Part shown: positions 57,026 through 64,000 of the stretch, in pieces
How the letters are laid out: each line of letters opens with the position of its first letter
Numbering within the stretch: the first letter of the stretch is position 1
DNA from: Candidula unifasciata
Taxonomy: Eukaryota > Mollusca > Gastropoda > Stylommatophora > Geomitridae
Reading direction: 5' to 3'
DNA length: 64,000 nt
NCBI GenBank assembly: GCA_905116865.2
Contig: CAJHNH020008002.1
Span: forward strand, 75,001-139,000
Translations under genes and position numbers: made by a program
Notes under the pieces: model-generated
What the model saw: the letters and a program-made list of their open reading frames with translations, nothing else
Told to the model about the DNA's origin: nothing
Databases searched by the model: none

Positions 57026-57705
57026 TTGTAAGTGTGTGTGTGCGCGCACGCGTCTGTGCGCGTCTGTGTATATTTCTGTGTGTCAGTGTGTGTGTATCTG
57101 TGTGTGTGTCATGAGTTGACAGTGTCCAGACAACATATTGTATGTGTGTCTGTTAGTGTGTCAATAAGAAATGTGTGTGTAAATGTGTGTATATCTGTGT
57201 GTATGTGCATGTGTCATGCGTTGACAGTGTCCTGAAAACATAGTGTATGTGTGTCTGTGAGTATGTCAATGAGTACGTGTGTGTAAATGTGTGTATATGT
57301 GTGTGTGTGTCATGAGTTGACAGTGTCCTGACAGCATAGTGTATGTGTATCTGTGACTGTGTCGATGAGTATGTGTGTGTAAATGTGTGTATATCTGTGT
57401 GTATGTGTGTGTGTCATGAATTGACAGTGTCCCGACTACATAGTGTATGTGTATCTGTGAGTGTGTCAATGAGTATGTGTGTGTAAATGTGTGTATATCT
57501 GTGTGTATGTGTTTTTCATGAGTTGACAGTGTCCCGACAAAATAGTGTGTGTATATATGTGTGTATGTGTGTGTGTCATGAGTTGACAGTGTCCTGTCAA
57601 CACAGTAAATGTGTATCTGTGAGTTTCTCAATGAGTGTGTAAGTGTGTGTATGTATGTGTGTATATATGTGTGAGTGTCATGAGTTGACAGCGTCCAGTC
57701 AACAA
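57025..57705. repeat. TG-rich minisatellite of about 115 bp, about 6 copies
   Basis: The recurrent core is CATGAGTTGACAGTGTCCTG, then GTGTATGTGTATCTGTGAG. Confidence 0.9.
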
Positions 57706-57759
57706 CAACAAACGTTTTTTCTGTGTTTATCAGTGTTAGAAAGGTTAGAAAAGGTAAGA

Positions 57760-58555
57760 TTAAGCTAGACCTGAGATAACTCTACACCCCAAGATAGAAC
57801 AGAAAGTGTAAGCTAGACTTGAGATAACTTTACACCCCAAGATAGAACAGAAAGACTACGCTAGACTTTAGATAACTCTACACCCCAAGATAGAACAGAA
57901 AGTCTAAGCTAGACCTGAGATAACTCTACATCCTAAGATAGAACAGAAAGTCTAAGCTAGACTTGAGATAACTCTACACCCCAAGATAGAACAGAAAGTC
58001 TAAGCTAGACCTGAGATAACTCTACACCCCTAGATAGAACAGAAAGTCTAAGCTAGACCTGAGATAACTCTACATCCCAAGATAGAACAGAAAGTCTAAG
58101 CTAGACCTGAGATAACTCTACACCCCAAGATAGAACAGAAAGACTAAGCTAGACCTGAGATAACTCTACATCCCAAGATAGAACAGAAAGTCTAAGCTAG
58201 ACCTGAGATAACTCTACACCCCAAGATAGAACAGAAAGTCTAAGCTAGACTTGAGATAACTCTACACCCCAAGATAGAACAGAAAGTCTAAGCTAGACCT
58301 GAGATAACTCTACATCCCAAGATAGAACAGAAAGTCTAAGCTAGACTTGAGATAACTCTACACCCCAAGATAGAACAGAAAGTCTAAGCTAGACCTGAGA
58401 TAACTCTACACCCCAAGATAGAACAGAAAGTCTAAGCTAGACCTGAGATAACTCTACATCCCAAGATAGAACAGAAAGACTAAGCTAGACTTGAGATAAC
58501 TCTACACCCCAAGATAGAACAGAAAGTCAAAGCTAGACCTGAGATAACTTTCTGT
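57760..58555. repeat. 48-bp minisatellite, about 17 copies (left of the retroelement fragment)
   Basis: The core is AAGCTAGACCTGAGATAACT, then CTACACCCCAAGATAGAAC. Confidence 0.95.
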
Positions 58556-59378
58556 GGCCACCAGCAGTTGGTGCAGAAGTGAAAGCATTGCTGGAGGAAC
58601 ACCCATCACCGGAAGATGCTGTTCCACACACAGATGGTTCTGTCATTGGTCAGAAGTGAGTGCATGGACGTTCACGGCAACAGCTACAGGAAAAATCGTT
58701 AAAGAAGACAGTGGAGCCTTTGTTTCTACCACCAGCAACATGATAATTGAGGTCATGGCTGTGACAAGGGAGGTCATGGCTGTGACAATGGAGGTCATGG
58801 CTGTGACAAGGGAGGTCATGGCTGTGACAAGGGAGGTCATGGCTGTGACAAGGGAGGTCATGGCTGTGACAAAGCTGCTAGAATGGCTGCAAACACTTAA
58901 ACTCACCAATGCTTGCTTTTTCGACGACTTAATGAGCATGCTACAGAAGTTCAAGGCAGGGCTTATACGCAAACAGTGGCTTCATCTGATTCAGCACGGA
59001 CCGTTTCGCAAAATCGGCTTCATTTGTAAGCCAGGTTATGCTGGTGTGAAAGGCAATGAGAGCAGAGACTCTGACTGGCAGTGCTACAATCAGTAACAGC
59101 CCCTCTATGGACATGAAAGACATCATCAATATGAGACTAAACGCTGTGGGCTTCAAATTTCGTGGGAAATGATTTATTTCACTGAATAGACTGCACACCT
59201 TGGGTGTACCAGTTGGAGCTGCGAGACAGGAAAATCATGCGGGAGCCACCCGTCGTTACATCAGCCGGAACAGAATGGATGTTGTTAACCTTAGAAAACA
59301 CTTGGTGACCTACTTAGGAGGAGATCGGAGTATTTATGGCCATGTTTGTTGTGCGATGAAGATTACCTTTGAATGAAC
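58556..59378 (+). pseudogene. Non-LTR retrotransposon RNase H fragment with an internal 21-bp repeat expansion
   Basis: The fragment interrupts a 48-50-bp array. One frame has HTDGSVIGQ (RNase H start), then a frameshift into WTFTATATGKIVKEDSGAF. At 58750-58872 a 21-bp unit encoding REVMAVT is repeated six times inside the RNase H. The rest includes KPGYAGVKGNESRDSD, a decayed form of the GHxGxxGNxxAD motif. It is related to the 40323-41231 fragment, which lacks the expansion. Confidence 0.75.
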
Positions 59379-60312
59379 AATAAGATAACTCTACAACCAA
59401 GGTACCAGAGGAAAGACTAAGCTAGATTGTATGATAACCCTACGTTCTAGGATAACAGAGGAAAGACTAAGCTAGACTGTATGATAACCCTACATTCCAG
59501 GGTAACAGAGGAAAGACTAAGCTAGACTGTATGATAACCCTACATTCCAGGGTAACAGAAGAAAGACTAAGCTAGACTGTATGATAACCCTACATTCCAG
59601 GGTAACAGAGGAAAGACTAAGCTAGAAGGTATGATAACCCTACATTCCAGGGTAACAGAGGAAAGACTAAGCTAGACGGTATGATAACCCTACATTCCAG
59701 GGTAACAGAGGAAAGACTAAGCTAGACGGTATGATAACCCTACATTCCAGGGTAACAGAGGAAAGACTAAGCTAGACTGTATGATAACCTACGTTCCAGG
59801 GTAACAGAGGAAAGACTAAGCTTGACTGTATGATAACCCTACGTTCTAGGATAACAGAGGAAAGACTAAGCTAGACTGTATGATAACCCTACGTTCTAGG
59901 ATAACAGAGGAAAGACTAAGCTAGACTGTATGATAACCCTACGTTCTAGGATAACAGAGGAAAGACTAAGCTAGACTGTATGATAACCTACGTTCCAGGA
60001 TAACAGAGGAAAGACTAAGCTAGACTGTATGATAACCCTACGTTCTAGGATAACAGAGGAAAGACTAAGCTAGACTGTATGATAACCCTACGTTCTAGGA
60101 TAACAGAGGAAAGACTAAGCTAGACTGTATGATAACCCTACATTCTAGGATAACCGAGGAAAGACTAAGCTAGACTGTATGATAACCTACGTTCCAGGGT
60201 AACAGAGGAAAGACTAAGCTAGACTGTATGATACCCCTACGTTCCAGGGTAACAGAGGAAAGACTAAGCTAGACTGTATGATAACCCTACGTTCCAGGAT
60301 AACAGAGGAAAG
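59379..60312. repeat. About 50-bp minisatellite, about 19 copies (right of the retroelement fragment)
   Basis: The core is AAGCTAGACTGTATGATAAC, then CCTACATTCCAGGGTAACAG. It shares the GACTAAGCTAGAC core with the array to the left, so the fragment was inserted into, or trapped within, one evolving array. Confidence 0.94.
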
Positions 60313-61040
60313 ACCGAAAACGACTTCTCCTCCCCAGGGTAGAAGAGGCACACTAGTATCTTCGTGGGAAGAGCACACGCAGGGAAAGAGGTAGGCACAA
60401 ATACAAGTTGACTGATAATCAAAAGATAGAAGACAGGAATTCTGTTGGAGTACACAGCGCAGAGTTTGGCATCGATACAAGTGGGCAAATGGTATCTATT
60501 GGTCCGACAAACAAGATGTCGGAGTGGACAGCAACATTGTAGGATATCATCGATACAAGTGGGCGGATGGCCTCAATTGGTGGACGAACGACACGGTTTC
60601 TTAATGAATAACACAAACAGGATAATTAAAAGATTGTTGGAGATTTGTGGACATTTAAAGTCAACCTTTATTGTGAAGTCGGTTACTGACTGATTGCTGC
60701 ACGAGCTGAGGAATAACCCAAACATTACTTACTGAACTCATTATACCAGTGATATGGATTGATCACTAGCCTTGTGTAACACGTCACGTAGAAATGTGGC
60801 TACAGAAAAACCGCGTCATATTTCCCAGTGGACAGAGTGGACTTTGTGCGACGCTTCCGACTTCCATGAGGTAACTTTTTGGCCACCGCGCAGTTTTGAT
60901 GACAGAAGCACTATCATCTTGTAGCCACTGGTATTGGGAGAGAGGGGGCGGGCATGGTGGGTGCAGTCCGAGGTATCATGACTAACCGGTTTGACAAGAG
61001 CGCTGGACTAACATCCATGATGCTCTCCTGATTTTAGTCT
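60313..61040. other. Single-copy intergenic stretch
   Basis: It contains two imperfect copies of ATCGATACAAGTGGGC..ATGG about 80 bp apart (60470 and 60550). No gene is recognised. Confidence 0.4.
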
Positions 61041-61044
61041 CCAC

Positions 61045-61850
61045 AAACGATGTCAGTCAGTCAGTCCCAAGTCAGTCGGTCCCATGTCAGTCAGTCAGTC
61101 CCAAGTCAGTCGGTCCCATGTCAGTCAGTCAGCCCCAAGTCAGTCGGTCCCATGTCAGTCAGTCAGCCCCAAGTCAGTCGGTCCCATGTCAGTCAGTCAG
61201 TCAGCCCCAAGTCAGTCGGTCCCATGTCAGTCAGTCAGCCCCAAGTCAGTCGGTCCCATGTCAGTCAGTCAGTCCCAAGTCAGTCGGTCCCATGTCAGTC
61301 AGTCAGTCCCAAGTCAGTCGGTCCCATGTCAGTCAGTCAGCCCCAAGTCAGTCGATCCCATGTCAGTCCCAAGTCAGTCGGTCCCATGTCAGTCAGTCAG
61401 TCAGCCCCAAGTCAGTCGGTCCCATGTCAGTCAGTCAGCCCCAAGTCAGTCGGTCCCATGTCAACCAGTCCTATATCAGTCAGTCAGTCTTTTGTCCGTC
61501 AGCCAGTCCCATATCAGTGAGACCCATGTCAGTCAGTCAGTCAGCCAGCCCCAAGTCAGTCACCAATTCAGCCAGCCAGTCCCATGTCAGTCTGTCCAAG
61601 TCAGTCCCAGGTTAGCCAGTCATTCCCAAGTCAGCCAGTCCCAGTTCAGTCGTCAGTCAGTCAGTCATTCCGATGTCAGTCAGTCAGTCCCATGTCAGCT
61701 AGCCATCTTTAATTCAGTCAGCCAGTACCAAGTCAGTCCCAATTCAGTCAGCCAGTCAACCACTCCCATGTCAGTCAGCCCCATGTCAGCTAGCCAGTCA
61801 CAAGTCAGTCAGTCAGTCCATGCCAGCAAGCCATTCCCAAGTCAGCCAGT
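61045..61850. repeat. About 34-bp minisatellite (CAGT-based), about 14 regular copies
   Basis: The core is CCCCAAGTCAGTCGGTCCCA, then TGTCAGTCAGTCAG. It is irregular after about 61460. Confidence 0.93.
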
Positions 61851-61874
61851 CCGGGCGACGTTTCCAAGGCATGA

Positions 61875-62860
61875 TCTGGAAGCTTATGACAGAGGTCATG
61901 ATCTTTGTTGTCAGGACAGAGGAGACATGATCTTTGTTGTCAGGACAGAGGAGACATGATCTTAGTTGTCAGGACAGAGGAGACATGATCTTTGTTGTCA
62001 GGACAGAGGAGACATGATCTTTGTTGTCAGGACAGAGGACATAATCTTAGTTGTCAGGACAGAGGAGACATGATCTTAGTTGTCAGGACAGAGGAGACAT
62101 GATCTTTGTTGTCAGGACAGAGGAGACATAATCTTTGTTGTCAGGACAGAGGAGACATAATCTTAGTTGTCAGGACAGAGGAGACATGATCTTTGTTGTC
62201 AGGACAGAGGAGACATGATCTTTGTTGTCAGGACAGAGGAGACATGATCTTTGTTGTCAGGACAGAGGAGACATAATCTTTGTTGTCAGGACAGAGGAGA
62301 CATAATCTTAGTTGTCAGGACAGAGGAGACATGATCTGTGTTGTCAGGACAGAGGAGACATGATCTTTGTTGTCAGGACAGAGAGGTCATGATCTTAGTT
62401 GTCAGGACAGAGGAGACATGATCTTAGTTGTCAGGACAGAGGAGACATGATCTTTGTTGTCAGGACAGAGGAGACATGATCTTTGTTGTCAGGACAGAGG
62501 AGACATGATCTTAGTTGTCAGGACAGAGAGGACATGATCTGTGTTGTCAGGACATAGGAGACATGATCTGTGTTGTCAGGACAGAGGAGACATGATCTTT
62601 GTTGTCAGGACAGAGGAGACATGATCTTGGTTGTCAGGACAGAGAGGACATGATCTTGGTTGTCAGGACAGAGAGGACATGATCTGTGTTGTCAGGACAG
62701 AGAGGACATGATCTTGGTTGTCAGGACAGAGAGGACATGATCTGTGTTGTCAGGACAGAGAGGACATGATCTTGGTTGTCAGGACAGAGAGGACATGATC
62801 TTGGTTGTCAGGACAGAGAGGACATGATCTGTGTTGTCAGGACAGAGGAGACATGATCTT
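61875..62860. repeat. 29-bp minisatellite, about 34 copies
   Basis: The unit is GACATGATCTTTGTTGTCAG plus GACAGAGGA. Confidence 0.96.
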
Positions 62861-62869
62861 TGTCAAAAT

Positions 62870-63370
62870 GGAGCCTGTACTTGAACTGTTGAGTTTCATA
62901 ACGCTGGGATCTTCTGATGTAGGGTTTGACAAAGTTGTGTGAGATGATGTGATGTGTGGTTTCACAAGATGTGGGGGTTTCACTCACATGCCTGTACAAG
63001 CCGCACATGCACTCACACTGGTCACACAGCTGCACAAATCAAACTCAAGTCAATGATCAGAGAACAATAAATGTATTTGTAAGAAACAATTCTACATCTG
63101 TGACCACAATAAAGAGTAAATGGTCTCTGCTACTACAAAACATCAAAAACTAAATAAGGTGAACAACGGAACTAGTTAACATCCATGCTAACAAAATATA
63201 CAGACTGGACACGGTCAGAAAACATGGATGTACTCAGATCTGTGTGTCTATGGGAGCAACTGTACAAATGTTGAAACAGATACGAGGTATCAGCATGGAA
63301 TGTTCAGATTCAGTTCGTGGATATGTTTGCTACAGGACCAGAAATCTCTCCACATGTCCACCAAGGTGAC
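62870..63370. other. Single-copy stretch, no supported gene
   Basis: It contains a possible 42-nt minus-strand micro-exon (62988-63029) that I did not accept. Otherwise nothing is recognised. Confidence 0.4.
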
Positions 63371-63374
63371 GCTA

Positions 63375-63545
63375 GCATCTGTTACCAGACAACCACAGTG
63401 AGGCCAGCTTGTGTTACCAGACAACAACAGTGAGGCCAGCTTGTGTTACCAGACAACCACAGTGAGGCCAGCTTGTGTTACCAGACAACCCCCCAGTGAG
63501 GCCAGCTTGTGTTACCAGACAACCACAGTGAGGCCAGCTTGTGTT
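63375..63545. repeat. 32-bp repeat, about 5 copies
   Basis: The unit is GTGTTACCAGACAACCACAG, then TGAGGCCAGCTT. Confidence 0.94.
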
Positions 63546-63769
63546 GTGCTGTTACTGGAGATCTTAACTTCAGTCTCACACACACAGCAGATGGTGCAGC
63601 AATGCCATCTCCACATATGCCTTATGTGACATTCTGCTAGATGTCACTTCAGCTCTCCACAAAAACACACAACCAATTTGTTCTAGTCCAGAACAGGATA
63701 AAACTAGCCTATAACAAACGTTGGTCCCAGTGCTAACATGTTTGATCCAATGAGTTTAGGGCAAGGCCA

Positions 63770-64000
63770 GAGATCACATAAAGCAAGATATAACATTTAA
63801 TTCTTTTGCCCTGTAAATATTTTTTTTAAATGTCCTTTTTCAAAACTGGGTTAAAAGAAACATACCCCCTTTTAATTCTCAAAAGTTCGCCCTAAAAGCA
63901 AACCCATTAAAAAAAGCAGAAGGAATGAGCCTTGGTCAATTTGTATACAACATGGCAGGGACTGAAACCCACGACCACCGAGCAGACAGGCAAGTCTGGT
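63770..64000 (-). mobile_element. SINE-like element cut by the window edge
   Basis: Read on the minus strand, the end shows AGACTTGCCTGTCTGC, then a B-box-like GTGGGTTTCAGTCCC, then a body with A/T-rich tracts. The first part matches the fragment at 50140-50200. The 5' end lies outside the window. Confidence 0.5.

Noticed and set aside
62988..63029. Possible 42-nt minus-strand micro-exon coding LCDQCECMCGLYRH, with acceptor TTTGTGCAG and donor CAT|GTGAGTG
   Set aside because: It is Cys-rich with plausible borders, but there is no neighbouring exon, no start, and nothing links it to exon 1. It could belong to another gene outside the window.

Overview
The window is eukaryotic, metazoan genomic DNA. 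It has spliced exons with consensus GT/AG borders, non-LTR and gypsy-type retrotransposon remnants, tRNA-like SINEs, MITE-like inverted-repeat elements, and a very large amount of minisatellite DNA. No operon, Shine-Dalgarno site, CRISPR array or prokaryotic gene is visible. A mollusc or other lophotrochozoan would fit, but that is an inference from repeat style and not from an identified gene.

One host gene explains nearly all the non-repetitive coding sequence. It lies on the minus strand, from an ATG at 56519 to a TAG at 2377. I reconstructed 15 exons by reading splice borders and codon phase by hand, and every junction is phase-compatible (donor phases 1,1,0,2,0,2,0,0,0,1,2,2,2,2). The coding sequence is about 3.57 kb (about 1,190 residues) spread over about 54 kb. 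The predicted protein has an N-terminal hydrophobic segment and a roughly 800-residue, N-glycosylation-rich extracellular part. That part includes a 454-residue exon with an internal triplicated 21-residue repeat and paired RRKR / RSRKR basic motifs, and it ends in a fibronectin-III-like juxtamembrane stretch. A single transmembrane helix follows, then a roughly 310-residue basic, proline-rich and acidic cytoplasmic tail ending in a possible PDZ ligand (CSLL). I do not recognise the family.

The introns consist almost entirely of minisatellites, more than 40 arrays with units of 13 to 115 bp. The largest is a 22-bp unit repeated about 180 times (32850-36795). Several arrays carry the splice signal of the exon they touch: repeated donors beside exons 14 and 1, repeated acceptors beside exons 6, 4 and 10, a 45-bp duplicated donor at exon 12, and an array seeded by exon 7 coding sequence. 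This exon-edge amplification of splice sites is the most unusual thing in the window.

Mobile elements interrupt the arrays. They include a 5'-truncated non-LTR retrotransposon with an intact RT and RNase H frame and a 12-bp target duplication (11624-14939), and a 773-bp inverted-repeat element with a perfect 8-bp duplication (18527-19299). There is also a TTAA-flanked small element (6165-6309), degraded non-LTR pieces (4010-4390, 20700-20940, 40323-41231, 48170-49060, 58556-59378), gypsy-like protease and RT remnants around 40.0-41.5 kb, and tRNA-like SINEs (24105-24330, 44530-44770, 50140-50200, window end). To the right of exon 1 (56.5-64 kb) I see only possible promoter sequence, more arrays and a retroelement fragment.
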